The notes: generated from the letters alone by a model not told the origin. 64,000 nucleotides of DNA from Glebionis coronaria (GCA_025667525.1 CM046880.1:596871452-596935451), one strand, 5' to 3'. Shown: positions 21,523-35,131, counted from the first letter of the stretch. Numbers and translations: made by a program.

Positions 21523-23577
21523 CTTATTAAATCCCCTACACTTGACCATTGCAATGTCCTCATGCAATGCACTAATTTCAAAGCACGGTTTACATTTTTC
21601 ATCATAGATAACCCATCTTGGCCTTTATTAAATACTAAACACTAAGAAAACTAAAAGAACAAAATAAGTAAGAAATCAAAGACTTACATTGGGGTTTTAG
21701 GTTGTCATGAATGTTCATCACTCTCAAGTTTCACGTTCCCCATACCAAGCTTAAAAACTAGATCATTGTTATTATAAGTTAGCAAGCTAACACGAACTCA
21801 TGTGGCCCAATTATTCACTTAGACTCCCTTATTCCTAGGTGTATCTCTTATATTTTATTTTTGTCTTGAATGATCACGAGGATGCATTTTTGACTTATTT
21901 CGATAGTTATTTAGACTGAAAATAAAGTGGGATGATTTAATCAATAGTTAGCTAAAGAACAAAATCTTTTAAAACTGCTTCTCGGGACCTCATAAAGTTC
22001 ATATCTTGGCATAACTCGCTTCACGATTTGAGAGCTTTCTCGGACCGATATTTGGCAGCGACTTCATACTTTAAATCTTTGAGAGACGTTCTTGAAATTA
22101 TGGTCTGCTCTTCATAATAGGAATTTCTTCACTTGAAGTTTTGAGAGATTCTTCATATTTGGACCACGACTTCTTCATTTTTCTCCAATCATTACTTTGG
22201 ACTTTGATATACAACGATCCGCCTCCTTTTAGGACTTAGATCTATTTATCCTCAAACCTTGCTAGGGTCTTTTCGGATAGACTTCTCCATGATCTTTAGG
22301 GGAGTATTTGCTTTTTGTCATGTGTCTCGATCCTTCATATTGATTTTTGATAAATGATTCTTCACATCACTTTTGGATCTTTAGCAACAAAATGTAGTCC
22401 TCATGCCTTGTTAGGGCCTTTTCGGACTCGCCAATTTGCATCCCGCTTCAATAAGTTATGCCTTGGCTATGAACTCTAATTAATACCGAGCAACTTTTAA
22501 ACGATCTTGTACTAGAAGCTAAGTAACTTTTCAAATCGTACAACCTTATTTATTGCAGATAAATTTATTAGCAAGTGATGGGAGAATAGGCTTATCATCA
22601 ACTCACATAAATTCACGAAAGAATACCAAACTTATAATTGACTCTATCATCTCTCGTTCTCCACAATTTAAAATCTCAAGGAATGAGACTCGTGGATGCT
22701 TAGCCAAATAAATCAAAGTTTTAGGTTTTCGAGTCATCTATAGGATCTTGCAAACTCTTAGACTTTTTCAAGTTTAGAATTTGCATTTTAAAGTTCCACT
22801 GATAAACAACTCTCTAGGATCAGTTATAGGAACTTGCGAAAAGTTCTTGTTGTTAACCCGTGAGAGTTAAGACCTTCGCGTTTTAAAGTTCCCTATATAA
22901 AAGCCTAGCAAAACTTGACTTAAACACGTTAAGGATACTAGCTAGAGTAAACTTAGATAAGTAAACTCGGGTTGAGTCAAAATATTCACAACTTTGAAAA
23001 AATTAAAACCACTTTATTAAACTTTTATTTTAGCAAGGAAGGCAAATAACGATAACAAAGGAAAATACTACTATATTACTAGGCCAAAACAGATTAAAAA
23101 TTTTGAAAAATGTCGAAAAATTAAATTTTCCGGTTAAAATGAGGACAAATTCATGGAAAAGCCCACTTACTTCGATAGAAGTCCCCCCTACACTTTATAT
23201 AAACATTGTCCTCAATGTTTAAGCATGTGGTAGTAAACTCCCTTACACTTAGGACATTGTGCACTTTGTTTAAATCTTGCTAAGGAAAGGACAACTATAG
23301 TGATTTCAATGTGAACATATCAGATATGAAATATTGAATCACGACAGTTTAGGATAGAACCGGGAAGACGGGTACACGGGATCACGGTTCGTCAAAAGTC
23401 ATCGAGAATGGATCTTTGAAGCTTTAATCCCTGCACAGAAGAAGAAACAAGACAACAAACACATACGGGGCTCCCCCTACACTTATTATGAAAACGGTAA
23501 AGGATAGATCAACGGGTTGCCTACCGAGAAGCGCTTGTTTTTTATAACCGAGTCACGAGCCTGACTCGACCCAGAAC
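21523..23577 (-). other. Gypsy 3' spacer between pol and 3' LTR
   Basis: About 2 kb without an open frame. Athila-type elements often have an env-like frame here; none can be recognised, so this is untranslated or fully decayed sequence. The polypurine tract adjoins the LTR at 21530-21545. Confidence 0.6.
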
Positions 23578-25620
23578 TTAATTCAAGGGAAACGTGGTGA
23601 GGGATGGAATCATCTCATGAGAGATGTCCTCACCAAAGTACAACTTCACGCGCTGGCCATTCACTTTAAAATTTGGCCCATTTGGCTGAGAAAGCTCAAT
23701 GGTGCCATAGGGAAAGACTTTGGCGACGGTGAATGGACCAGACCAGCGGCTCTTCAACTTGCCCGAGAAGATCTTCAACCGAGAGTTAAAAAGTAAGACT
23801 TGATCACCAACGTGGAACTCTCGGTTCTTAATCCTAGCATCATGGATGATCTTGGTCTTCTCCTTGTAGATCAATGAGTTCTCGTAAGCTTCATTCCTCA
23901 GTTCATTAAGCTCATTGAGTTGAATCTTCCAAAGATCGCCGGCTTTGTTGATGTCGAAGTTAGCCCACTTCAAGGCCCAGTATGCCTTATGTTCCAGCTC
24001 GATAGGAAGGTGACATGCTTTCCCGTAGACAAGACGATAAGGTGTACAACCATTCGGGGTCTTATATGCGGTACGGAAAGCCCACAAAGCATCATCTAAC
24101 TTATCGGCCCACGAGGCACGATGCTCTCCCACAGTACGCTCCAGAATTCGCTTCAATCCGTGGTTAGATATCTCGGCTTGCCCATTAGTTTGGGGATGAT
24201 AAGCGGTGGAAAGACGGTGATTGACACCGTACTTAGCCATGACTCTTGCGAATTGATCATTGCAAAAATGAGTCCCGCGGTCACTGATTATAGCACGAGG
24301 AACACCGAATCGAGCAAAAAGTTGCTTCAAAAAGTTCACAACCACCCTCACATCGTTCGTGGGGAGAGCCTTAGCTTCAACCCATTTAGAAATGTAGTCA
24401 ACGGCTACGAGGATGTACTTGTTCCCTTTAGATGACGGAAATGGCCCCATAAAGTCGATACCCCATACATCAAAGATTTCACATTCTTGTATGAAATTTT
24501 GAGGCATCTCATCTTTATGTGTGATCTTGCCTTGTCTTTGGCAAGCATCACAATGTTTAACCATTTCGTGAGCGTCACGATAAATGATGGGCCAATAAAA
24601 TCCAGAGTCGAATACTTTCTTCGCTGTGTAATTGGGACCAAAGTGACCACTGATGGGTCCTTTATGGCAAGCGTCAAGGATTTGTACCGCTGCCGGCCCA
24701 TCAACACATCGACGAATGACAAGATCCGCACATTGTTTGAAGAGGTAAGGGTCGTCCCAGAAATAATGTTCAATATCTTTAAAGAACTTTTTCTTTTGTT
24801 GGGACGTTAACCCTTCATTGAGAATTCCACCCGCTAAGTAGTTTGCAATGTCCGCAAACCACGGGGTGTCATCAAGATTGGAGTTGATAGACATTAAGGC
24901 CTCAAGGGGAAAAGAGTCATTGATCTCTTGATTCGGATGATCCCCTTGATAAGGATCCTCAAGTCTACTTAGATGATCCGTGGCTAGGTTTTCGGCTCCC
25001 TTCTTGTCACGAATTTCAATGTTGAATTCTTGAAGGAGCAAAACCCAATGAAGAAGTCTTGGCTTAGAATCTTGCTTAGTCAACAAGTACTTCAACGCGG
25101 AATGATCAGTGTACACGATGGTGGTAGAAAGGACAAGATAGGGGCGGAACTTTTCAAAAGCATACACTACAGCTAAAAGCTCTTTTTCGGTAGTGGTATA
25201 ATGCAATTGAGCCCCCGTCATTGTCTTGCTAGCATAATGGATTGGTTGGAAGTGTTTGTTCACTCTTTGGCCCAAAACCGCTCCAATAGCAAAGTCGCTA
25301 GCATCACACATCAACTCAAAAGGTAGCTCCCAATTAGGGGTAACCAAGACCAGTGCCTTAGTTAGCTTATCCTTAAGAAGATTGAAGGATTCAAGACACT
25401 CTTTGGAAAAGATGAAAGGAGTATCTTTTTCCAAGAGGTGGGTCATCGGGCGGGCGATTTTAGAAAAATCTTGAATGAATCGACGACAGAAGCCCGCATG
25501 ACCCAGGAAACTTCTCACACCCTTTACGGTTGAAGGTGTAGGTAATTTGGCTATGACATCCACTTTAGCACGGTCAACTTCAAGACCGGCTTTTGAGATT
25601 TTATGTCCAAGCACAATGAC
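23578..25620 (-). pseudogene. Gypsy (Athila-like) pol: RNase H and integrase
   Basis: Continues the RT frame directly after the stop at 25621-25623. In order: the end of RT ([32 protein letters not shown]), RNase H ([48 protein letters not shown]), the zinc-binding HHCC end ([10 protein letters not shown]), and the integrase core with its three acidic residues in GIDFMGP, SDRGTHF and [11 protein letters not shown]-terminal region with SRWSGPFTV and [14 protein letters not shown] follows. The integrase and RNase H motifs look intact. Alone, this 678-residue stretch would be an uninterrupted frame. Confidence 0.95.
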
Positions 25621-27261
25621 TTATTTTACCATGAAATGGCATTTTTCCCAATTTAGAACAAGGCGAGTGTCTTCACACCGCTTAAGCATGCGTTCCAAAT
25701 TGGCAAAGCAATGAGAGAAAGAATCACCATAAACCGAGAAATCATCCATGAAGACTTCCATAGTTTCTTCAACCATGTCATGGAAGATAGCCATCATACA
25801 CCTTTGAAATGTCCCAGGAGCATTGCATAAGCCGAAAGGCATTCTTTTATAAGCAAATGTTCCGTAAGGACAAGTGAATGTGGTTTTCTCTTGGTCTTCG
25901 GGATCGATGGGAATTTGAAAATACCCGGAGAAACCGTCTAAAAAGCAGTAATAGTCATTACCCGCTAGACGTTCAAGCATTTGATCCATGAAAGGGAGGG
26001 GAAAATGATCCTTTCTCGTAGCATCAATGAGTTTGCGGTAGTCTATACAAACTCTCCACCCTATAACGAGACGAGTAGGAATCAGCTCATTGTTTTCATT
26101 AGGCACAACGGTGATTCCGCCTTTCTTAGGCACGCAATGGATGGGACTAACCCATGGTGAATCCGAGATAGGGTAGATCATTCCCGCATCAAGAAGTTTG
26201 ATAACCTCTTTTTTGATAATGTCATGGATCTTAGGATTCACCCTTCTTTGGCTTTGAATAGTGGGTTTAAAATCGTCCTCCATGAGAATTTTATGTGTGC
26301 AAAAGTGAGGATCAATTCCACGAATATCGGAGATTTTCCACGCAATAGCTTTCTTGTGACTCTTCAACACGGTGATAAGTCGGGATTTTTCTTCCTCTTT
26401 CAAGTCCTTTGCGATGATGACGGGTGACTTCTTGTTGTCTTCAAGGAAAACGTACTCGAGATGAGACGGTAGGTCCTTAAGTGCTAAATCCGAAGGATTT
26501 TCGATGGAAGGCGTAGTCAAATTCGGTTCATCGATAGAGATATCCTTAGGAGATGGTGGAGAAATATGGTCCTCATTGAGAAGTTTCTCAATGGTACGAA
26601 TGTCTTCATCCCAATTGGAGGGAGAATCGTCATATTTTAAGTCCACATCTCCCAAAGTTGCTTCAAAGTCTTTGAAAATGAAATCACTTTCTCCAAATGG
26701 AGTTAGTGATGGAGCAATAGAGGCAACAGTCTCAACAGTGGGTAGAGAAGAAGAACCACTTTTACAAGCGTCTTTGAAATGTTCTTCACAAGCCTCATCA
26801 AGAACATCAATGAAATTAACACTCTCGTTTTCAGAAGGCTGCTTAGAAAGTTTACCCATGTTGAAGACGATTTTATCGTCATCAACTCTCATGATTAATT
26901 CGCCCGCGGCTACATCGATGAGAGTGCGACCGGTCCTCAAGAATGGACGTCCAACGATTAATGGAACACGGGGATCCATCTCGTAGTCAACGACAACAAA
27001 ATCCGCCGGAAAAGTGAATTTGTCGACACCAACGAAGACATCTTCGGCTATCCCCACTGGATAAGCAACCGTACGGTTAGCTAATTCCAAAGTCATTCGT
27101 GTGGGGACTAGCTCGGGTAGAGACAATTGTTTCCAAACGCTTAAAGGCATTAAGTTTATACTAGCACCTAGATCGGCTAGGGCCATACAATTCTCTACCC
27201 CGGGGAAGTTGCAAGGAATCAAGAAACAACCCGGATCACCAAGTTTGGTGGGTAATTTTCT
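25621..27261 (-). pseudogene. Gypsy (Athila-like) pol: aspartic protease and reverse transcriptase
   Basis: The protease has the Athila-style active site ALADLGASINLMPLSVW near its start. The RT carries WVSPIHCVPKKGG, RVCIDYRKLI, FLDGFSGYFQI and the catalytic VFMDDFSVYGDSF. The frame is bounded by single in-frame TAA codons at 27262-27264 and 25621-25623 that join it to gag and to RNase H, so it was once part of a single polyprotein. The acidic linker between protease and RT is long and Ser/Glu-rich. Confidence 0.95.
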
Positions 27262-28604
27262 TTAGAGCACTGTAGAGCAATTCTCATTAAGTTGGGTCTG
27301 AGCGATGTCAAGAAGTTTCTCCTTATCACTGAGAAGATCTTTAAACATTTTAGCATATTTCGGCATGTGAGCGAGAGCCTCAGCAAATGAGATATTGAAA
27401 TTCAGTTGTTTAAACATTTTAAGAAAGTTAGAAACCTGAATATCATCCTTGTTCTTCAATTTCTCTTTCCTCAACCTTGAAGGATAAGGTATATTGGGTT
27501 GAGATGAAGGCTTTGGGATAGAATTCTCACTCACATCCTTGGGTGGTGGAGGGGTGGAAGTAGAAGATGGTGGAATTGGAGAAGGAGAAGTTGGAGGTGT
27601 TGGAGAAATAGAATGTGGAGGAATTGGAGAAGGAGACTCGTTTTCCTTTGTCATAATCACCGGTGTAGGTGTAGGAAGCTCGGGTTCCTTTAAACCTTTT
27701 CCACTTCGAGTGGTGATTGCTTTCATCTCCCCTCTTGGATTATCAACGGTGTTACTCGGAAGAGAACCCGAACCAGAGGATTGATTACTTGGGAAGAAAC
27801 TAGCCATCATGTTCCTTAAGTCATTCGTTTGACTTGCCAAAGTGTTTCGCATATCGGCTCGAAGATCGTTTCCTTGTTTCACCATATCTGCTTTCAAGTT
27901 GAGCATTTCCCGCTGAAGATTTTGCACTATCGCATCATTAGTCCTCATGTAAGTTTCAACATCTTGGTGTAATGCGGTGGGTTGGTTGGGAGGAGGAGCA
28001 TGGTAGGCAGGTGGTTGATAAGCGGGTTGTTGGTAAACTTGGTTGTTTCTTTGAGTGGATATGAGGTTCTTTGGTTTTGATATTGATTTGGAGCACGAGG
28101 TTGGTTTTGATTGTTGCGATTGAGGTTGTTTGGGTTTTGTGGGGGAAAACCGGGGGGTGAAAGAAAGTTGTTTGAGCGATAGCTGAGCAAATTACGGTCA
28201 CCTTGAGGACGTACTTGATAGCCTCCCGTAGAATAGTTATCGTTGGCGGCATACACATTTTCCGGATTGTCATGAGTCGAAGGACAATCGGTGTATGAGT
28301 GAGATCCCCCGCATATTTCACATGATTGATTCATAGCATTAACTTGGGCATTTATAGCTTTGGTGTTGTTAGAGGTTTGGAGAGCAAGTGATTCAACAAG
28401 CGTAGTGAGCTTATCAATTCTCGTATCGCTCTCATTAGTGCTAGCACTAGCCACATTAGTCCGAACACTCTTGGTTTGCACTCTAGACTTGTTCTCAATA
28501 ATATCCCAAGCGGCATTAGAAGACTTAACCAAAATGTTACCCCCCGAGGCACTATTTAGTGAATCTTGGTCATTCATGCTTAAACCATCGTAAAAAGTAT
28601 TAAT
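27262..28604 (-). pseudogene. Gypsy gag C-terminal half with zinc knuckle
   Basis: Reads on from the gag start region across an in-frame TAA (28605-28607). It contains one zinc knuckle CEICGGSHSYTDC, then an Asn/Gln/Pro-rich tract. A one-base frameshift near 28050 separates it from the last part (YMRTNDAIVQNLQREMLNLK to FAEALAHMPKYAKMFKDLL), which ends at the in-frame TAA at 27262. A Pro/Ser/Thr-rich spacer near 27540-27620 precedes the protease. Confidence 0.9.
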
Positions 28605-29171
28605 TTAATGTACTTTTGTCAAACCATGTTGTGGACACTTTCTTAAAGGTTTCTTAAAACGGTCCCAAGATTCACTAAATGTCTCACCGTACTTTTGTTC
28701 AAAAGTAATGATTTCATTCCGCAAAGCGGTAGTACGTGAGGGTGGGAAAAAGTATTTGATGAATTTGGTCTCTAAATCCGTCCACGTAAGAATACTTTGT
28801 GGCGGTTCCTTATCAAGCCAATACCGGGCTTGTCCCTCTAAGGAGAAAGGAAAAAGTTGCAAGCGAATTACCTCTTGTGAAACCCCATTATACTTAACCG
28901 TATTAGTGAGTTGAAGGAACCTTTTTATATGGTCATGAGGATCATCAATTGAACGCCCCAAGAAGGGTTGAGCAGAGACCATTTGAATGAAGCCGGATTT
29001 AAGCTCAAAGTTGTTGGCTCCAATCTCGGGTATGACAATAGCATCGGTGTTGCCTTCTACGTGCGATTGCAAAAGCTCGATCATTGGTTGATTGTCCATG
29101 GTGACAATAGATGGAGTAATGACTTCGGCTTGAGCTGCTTTCCTCTTACGAGCACGAGTACGCATGCACAC
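28605..29171 (-). pseudogene. Gypsy gag N-terminal capsid region
   Basis: Starts with a basic segment (RTRARKRKAAQAE) and carries the retrotransposon gag core: DDPHDHIKRFLQL, LQLFPFSLEGQARYWLDKEPP, WTDLETKFIKYFFPPSRT, FEQKYGETFSESWDRFK. It ends at an in-frame TAA. The start is most likely MRTRARKRK, two codons inside the open frame. Confidence 0.92.
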
Positions 29172-29366
29172 CTACAAAAGGAAAAGCAAAATAGACAAGA
29201 AATATTTTTGGTTTTTTATGTTTTTCTATTTTTTTGTATTTTTGAAAACTTTTTACTTTTTATGGATTTTTGAAAATTTAAAAACAAGGAAAATAACGTT
29301 CAAGAATGAACGGATCCCAAAATCCAACGCGTCTCTCACTAAAAACCGTTAATCTTAACGAAAAGA

Positions 29367-29382
29367 GCCGGCAACGGCGCCA
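29367..29382 (-). other. Gypsy primer binding site (tRNA-Asp type)
   Basis: On the element's strand the sequence TGGCGCCGTTGCCGGC follows the 5' LTR. It is the primer site typical of Athila/Tat-group elements. Confidence 0.85.
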
Positions 29383-29384
29383 TT

Positions 29385-31262
29385 TAATACAAGGTTTTTT
29401 TAGCTCGTATGAAAGTTCGTTGTTTCCGATCTTTTCGAATTGATTATTGGTTGAAAGTGCGACTCAATTGTTCTTGGTGGAAAATAAAAAGGTTTGGTTA
29501 TCTATTTTAAACTAAAAATGAAAATGTCGTTGAGTCAATAAAGATGAAAGCTTTAAAAGTTGAAAAGTAAATGACTAAAACTTATAAAAATTTAAACTTC
29601 AAATATGAAACTAAGACAAGACTAGTTAGAATAATTCTAAGTAAAAAGGCGGGAAAAATTAAAATATAAAAATTGGAAATACTCAACCTTATCCGAAATA
29701 ATATCCGGATTGTTATCCTGAATGAAGAAAAACTCCTTATCCGGAATAATACAACTAGAGCTTATCCTGAATACTTCAATGGTGCTTATCCGGAAAAATG
29801 ATTTGTAGCTTATCCGGAATAATAATAAAAGCGACTATCCGGAATCCTTACTCCTACTGCTTATCCGGAATAAAGTAAGGACTCTTATCCGGAATATGGT
29901 TGTTGAGCAGTTTATCCGGAATAATTAAGAAAAGCTTATCCGGAATCTTTTTCTTCTTACTCTTATCCGGAAAACTTGACTTCGCGTGCTTATCCGGAAT
30001 ACCTGAAAGGGTTTATCCGGAATAACTTTGGATGCTTATCCCGAATAATTGAAGTGCGGCCTATCCTGAATAAATTCCGGATAGTTATCCGCAATACTAA
30101 CTTCTGAAGCTTATCCCGAATACTTAAATGATGTATATCCGGAATGAAGGTAAAGCTGCTTATCCGGAATATGTTGTATGTACTCTTATCCGGAAAACTC
30201 TGACTATCCGGAATAACTGAAAGAACTACTATTCGGAATAAAGGAAATGAGGTATATCCGGAATAAAAGGGTTTTAAGAGATTTCGGAAAAGGAACTTAG
30301 CAATAAGCAAGTATAAGCTAAAAATCAATAAGCACTTTACCAAAAGCTAAACCAAAAAGATTTTTAAGAAAAGCAGTTAAGCTAGAATTTAAAAACTTTT
30401 AAAACACTAAATAAGCTAGAAATCAAAAAGCACTTTTTATAAAAACTTAAACTTATTTAAAACAACTTATTTCTAAAAACTATTAAGCATAAAGATTAAG
30501 AAAAATAAGCACTTTTATATAAAAGCTTTTAAGATCGCCAATTTAATAAGCACAACCAAATAAGCTAAACAATCAAATCATCAACAAGATTAAGATAAAA
30601 CTACATGATTATCAAGATTAAGTAAAAGATTAAGAAAGGTAGAATGATAATTAAAGAAATAAGCTTGGTTGATTAAAGATTAATATCAAAAGATTACAAG
30701 ATTAAAATTGATAAACTTGGAAAACTAGAGAGAAGAAAACTTAAAAACTTGAAAACTAAAAATAAAACTACTACTAAAAATTAACCACCTCACACCCTCC
30801 TAATGACATATTAGGAGGGTATTTATAGGAGGTGGGGAGATTACATGCTTAAGCTATCTTATTTCTTTCTTCTCGTCTCGACTCGACTTAATCTTTGTCT
30901 TTCTCGACGTTGTCTCGGAATTTGTCGATATAGGTTGAACTTGTCTTATTATTTTCTTCTATAGTTAGACTTGAGTTCTTTGACTTAATTAAACTTCCGT
31001 CTTTAGACTTTTTCTTTGATAAATCTTCAGAATAAGCGTTGGACTTCCGTTCTTTTTGCATTCTCAATCTTTTGACTTCGTCTTTAGTCTTTTTCTTCGA
31101 TAAAAGCCCGTGATAACCCATGTTTTCTTCCTTTTGCATCTTTTGGTCCTAAAACACAATAAAAACACAAACCACGCATAATTCCGACTTTTACGACATA
31201 AAATACACGTTTTGGTCTTGTTATTATTGGAAATAAGTGGTAAAAGGATAAGTGTTTTCACA
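29385..31262 (-). repeat. 5' LTR of the Athila-like gypsy element
   Basis: About 1.88 kb. The outer 1.26 kb matches the truncated 3' LTR. The inner boundary is set by the primer binding site; its exact last base is uncertain because the 3' LTR lacks this part. It contains the TATCCGGAAT array annotated separately. The outer end on the plus strand is GTGTTTTCACA. Confidence 0.85.
29690..30262. repeat. Degenerate minisatellite of TATCCGGAAT units in the gypsy LTR
   Basis: About 25 occurrences of CTTATCCGGAAT or one-base variants, spaced irregularly by about 15-35 bases. The right-hand half of the array is also present in the 3' LTR (20268-20530), so it predates this insertion. The spacers are not conserved; only the core is. 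Confidence 0.85.
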
Positions 31263-31959
31263 CTTATTAGTGTCGTTGGTACCAAAGATAGCTTAGTCAG
31301 TGAAACATAAAAGATTTGTTCGGGCGCTGGTAACAACAATTGGTGCGTATTCATAGTACGACGGGAAGCTTAAATACTCACAGTCTTAATGATTCGTGTA
31401 TTCAATAGAGTTGGGGATCAGAAGTCCAAGACTGACCCAAGTGAACCCCTGAACTTAAAAGTTGTTGGACCCTCGGTTCACCAGCGAACCCCTGAACTTA
31501 AAATACGATTTATTTTATGGCTTGAGAGTAAGAGGAGGGTGGCGTCTAGATCTCTCCATGGGAGAGAGAATATTAGGGTTTTTTAGAGACAGATTCCAGG
31601 ATGTGAATATTAGGTTGTTGATTTATGTAGCTTAGGATATGGTTTTAGGTTATGGTTTTGATTGAATCTGGGTTGTCCTTGAGATGAAACAAGTGAGAGA
31701 GAGAGACTGATATATGTGTGAGAGAGAGATTAGAAAGAAAGTGGATGTTGTTTTTTGTATTTAATGTGCTCAAACATAATAAAGGACCTAAATACCCCAT
31801 ACGCCCAAGAGATAACGAGCAAAACTAACTCCCATTCAAAATAGGGACCAATTTTGATCGTAGTTGTAAATGATAGGGACGATTCATGGAGTTATTCTGA
31901 GATAGGGACTAAACGTGATGTTTGGTGTAAACGATACGGACCAAACATGAAATTTTTTC
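31263..31959. other. Right-hand part of the MULE-like element
   Basis: Holds the right inverted repeat, GA-rich tracts (GAGAGAGAGA near 31700) and no recognisable gene. The 65-codon frame at 31389 has no support. Confidence 0.5.
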
Positions 31960-32124
31960 TTAATAATATTTCCATATTATTAATCGACAATAGACATTTA
32001 GCATAACAAAATTATTCATGGATTAAAACATGTAAAATAGGATACAAAATTAAATAACTAGAATAAACGAAACTCAATCTTTATTTCTTTAAATAATAAT
32101 GTCTTAACATCCTTTATCCAAATA

Positions 32125-33552
32125 CTAATCACAGACTTGCATGAAATCACTAGCTAATTGCAGCCCAATTGCTTTGTCATGCTTAACGACCTTTGGTCTA
32201 GGCAAAGCCTTAGTAAAAGGATCAACTACGTTATCATCTGTGTGAACTTTTATTAATTTGATTTCACGAGCTTCCACTTGTTCTCGGACGTAATGATGTT
32301 TACGTTTAAAGTGTGTGGCGCCTTTCATGACTTCAGAATCATTGGCTAATATTATTGCAGCAGAATTGTCACAATATATATCAATAAGTTCTTTAATTGA
32401 AGGCATCACTCCAAGATCTCCAATAAACTTCCTAATCCAAACAACTTCCATTGCAGCTTCTGAAACAGCCTTGTACTAAGATTGAGTCGCATGCATTGCA
32501 ATCGTTTTCTACTTCTTGCTCTTCCAGTCAACTACTCCTCCATTGATAACAAACACGTAACCTGTCTAAGACTTCGTATTGTCTTTATCACATTGCCAAG
32601 ACGCATCACATAATCCTGTTACATTCACTTCTGTGTCTGGTTTCCCTCTGAATACCAAGAACATATCTTTCGTACTCGTCAAATACTTTAGAATATGTTT
32701 AACAGCAGTCCGGTGGAGCTTCCCTGGATTCTATTGGTAACGACTGACCAAGTTCTGAGCAAACACCACATCAGGCCTTGTGCATCTTACATCGTACATA
32801 ATAGATCCTACAGTCGAAGCATAGGGCACCTTTTACATGTATGACTCCTCTTCAGGAGTTAATGCATCCATCTCATGACTTAAATTATGCTTAACTTCCA
32901 TAGGTTGACGACCTTTCTTGGAATTATGCATATTATACTTCTTCAATATTTTGTCAATATAAGCATCTTGACTAAGACCAATTAACCGTCTACTCCTATC
33001 TCGATAGATCTTAATTCCTAGAATGTATTCAGCTTCTCCTAGATCCTTCATAGAAAAACATTTACCAAAATAATCCTTAACAACTTTAAGTCTTGGAATG
33101 TTACTTCCCATGATGAATATGTCATCAATGGATAGGACTAGAAATACTACATCACTCTCACTAGCTTTGCAATATACACATGGCTCATCACGATTTTGAA
33201 TAAATCCAAACTTCTTGATTTCTTCATCAAATCGTTTATTTCATTGACGTGATGCTTGCTTCAAACTATAAATAGATCTTTGAAGTTTGCACACGCGTTT
33301 TGGATACTTAGGATCAACATACCCTTCCGGTTGTTGCATATAGATATCTTCATCTAAGTGACCGTTCAAGAAGGCAATTTTAACATCCATTTTCCATATC
33401 TCATAGTCGTAGTATGCTGCTATAGCTATGAGAATCCTAATAGCTCTTAAATCTACTACAGGAGAAAATGTCTCCTCACAGTCAACACCAAAAGTTTGTG
33501 CAAAACCTTTAGCTACTAAACGAGCTTTATAGGATTGTATTTCACCATCCAT
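32125..33552 (-). pseudogene. Copia pol: reverse transcriptase and RNase H (minus-strand element)
   Basis: RT motifs KARLVAKGFAQTFGVD, DVKIAFLNGHLDEDIYMQQPEGY and the catalytic region, where the usual YVDD reads SIDD (near 33130). Then ILGIKIYRDRSRR, and RNase H ending GLQLASDFMQVCD. Stops interrupt it at 33241, near 32830 and elsewhere. It is the same family as the fragment at 1-983, and the two can be aligned to locate each break. Confidence 0.92.
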
Positions 33553-34036
33553 GTCGGTTTTCTTCTTGTATATCCAACTTATGTCTCACTACTTTATCAT
33601 TTGGTGGAGCATCTACAAGAATCCAAACATCATTAACTTTTATGGATTTCATTTCCTCATCTATAGCAACCATCCACTTATCCTTTTCAGGATCAAGCAT
33701 GTCGGATTTATAATTAGCAGGTTCTCCAAGATCCCCTACTTCATCATCATCATCCTATATGTTAAGACATAGTTTTCTTGGAGCACTTATAGTCCTTTCA
33801 GACCTACGAAGAGGAATTACTTCCGGTGGAACTCCCAGACTTTCTTGTTCTACATGAATTATTTCGCTAGTGTTTTCAGAATGTAATGTATCTATATGAC
33901 TCTCTTCAAGATCATAATTTCTCACACTGAATTCTTGATTTACAAGATCACTTTCAAGGAAGTCTCCATACCTAGCAACAATCACTTTGTTCTCAGGTGG
34001 ATAATAAAAGTAGTAACCCATAGTTTCCTTAGGGTA

Positions 34037-34897
34037 TCATACAAAGATACATTTCACAGATCGTTGTTGGAGTTTATCACCCGAGTCATGTTTTACATAC
34101 GCATTGCAACCCCACACCTTTAAATAAGACAAATATGGCGTTTTACCATGCCATATTTCATATGGTGTCTTACTAACCTTCTTCGCGGGAACCATACTTA
34201 AAATGCGAACCGCAAATTCTAAGGCATAATCCCAAAAGGATAATGGTAAAGTTGTAAGATTAAACATAGATCGCACCATATATAATAGTGTACGATTTCT
34301 CCTTTCGGATACGCCATTTTGTTGTGGAGTATATGGAGAAGTAAGATGCTGAACAATTCTGTTGTTACTTAGATAATCTTTAAACTCTTGACTTAAATAT
34401 CCACCACCTCTATCAGAATGAAGAGCTTTAATCTTCTTTCCTAGTCGCAATTCTACTTCTGCTTTAAACACTTTGAATGTTTCAAATACCTCATGTTTAT
34501 GCTTAAGTAAATAAACATAACCATAACGGCTATAATCATCCGTAAATGTTAAGAAGTAGCTAGCACCTTTCCTTGACACATGTCTAAGTGGTCCACACAC
34601 ATCAGTGTGTATTAAACCAAGTAGATCAGTAGTCCTTTCAATATTGCTATTAAAAGGTTTTTTGGTCATCTTTTCAGAGATACAAGACTCACATTTATCA
34701 AATGATTCATCATTGATATTTTCCAAAAGTCCTTCACGTTGAAGCTTTTGTATGTGTGTCTTCCCAATATAGGCAAGTCTACAATGCCAAAGATGAGAAG
34801 AGTTCTTGTCAAACTTTCTCTTCTTACTCATGCTAAAAACAGAATTATTATCATACTTGGAATTATCATGCATGTCTATTTCAAACACACCATTCAT
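34037..34897 (-). pseudogene. Copia pol: integrase (minus-strand element)
   Basis: Pre-integrase zinc region HLWHCRLAYIGKTHIQ and CESCISEKM, then the integrase core with IHTDVCGPL, LHSDRGGGYLS and QQNGVSERRNRT supplying the D, D and E catalytic positions. The stretch itself is open for 286 residues. The interval 33553-34036 towards RT, which still encodes a C-terminal GKTPYLSYLKVWG tail and PRKLCLNI segments, is broken by stops. Confidence 0.93.
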
Positions 34898-35131
34898 AGA
34901 AATTCCATTAAAATAGAAAATACCCTATTTGAAAACAGAAATTCCGTTATTATCAATAGTGTGAACAAATCCAAGATTCAACAAACAAGAAAATGAAATA
35001 ACACCCCTAACAATTGAATGTGCATAATGACAATCGTTCAAAATCAGTACTAAACCCGAAGGTAAAACTAGATTAAACGTTCCTATAGCTTCAACAACTG
35101 CTTGTGCTCCATTGCCCACTTGCAGATATTG

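Larger units (their letters stand above)
19934..31959. mobile_element. MULE-like long-TIR element inserted in the copia element, itself split by a gypsy element
   Basis: The two borders carry inverted repeats of about 140 bp. The left one (19940-20080) and the reverse complement of the right one (31815-31955) share TCGTCCCTAT, ATAACTCCATGA and GATGGGAGTTAGTTTTG-type blocks at roughly 80% by eye. The flanks TTAGTAATA (19925-19933) and TTAATAATA (31960-31968) form a 9-bp target duplication with one mismatch, the length expected for Mutator-like elements. Without the gypsy insertion, only about 1 kb of the element remains (19934-20263 plus 31263-31959). No transposase is visible there, so it is non-autonomous. 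The superfamily call rests on TIR length and target-duplication length only. Confidence 0.65.

Noticed and set aside
23578..29171. Plus-strand open frames up to 160 codons opposite the gypsy pol and gag
   Set aside because: They mirror the codon bias of the minus-strand gag-pol and have no family resemblance or start context.
29690..30262. CRISPR-like array
   Set aside because: Repeat units are only 10-12 bases, degenerate and irregularly spaced, within a plant retrotransposon LTR.
31389..31586. 65-codon frame in the MULE-like element
   Set aside because: No recognisable domain; the repeated phrase EPLNLK/TPELK comes from a short duplicated DNA block.
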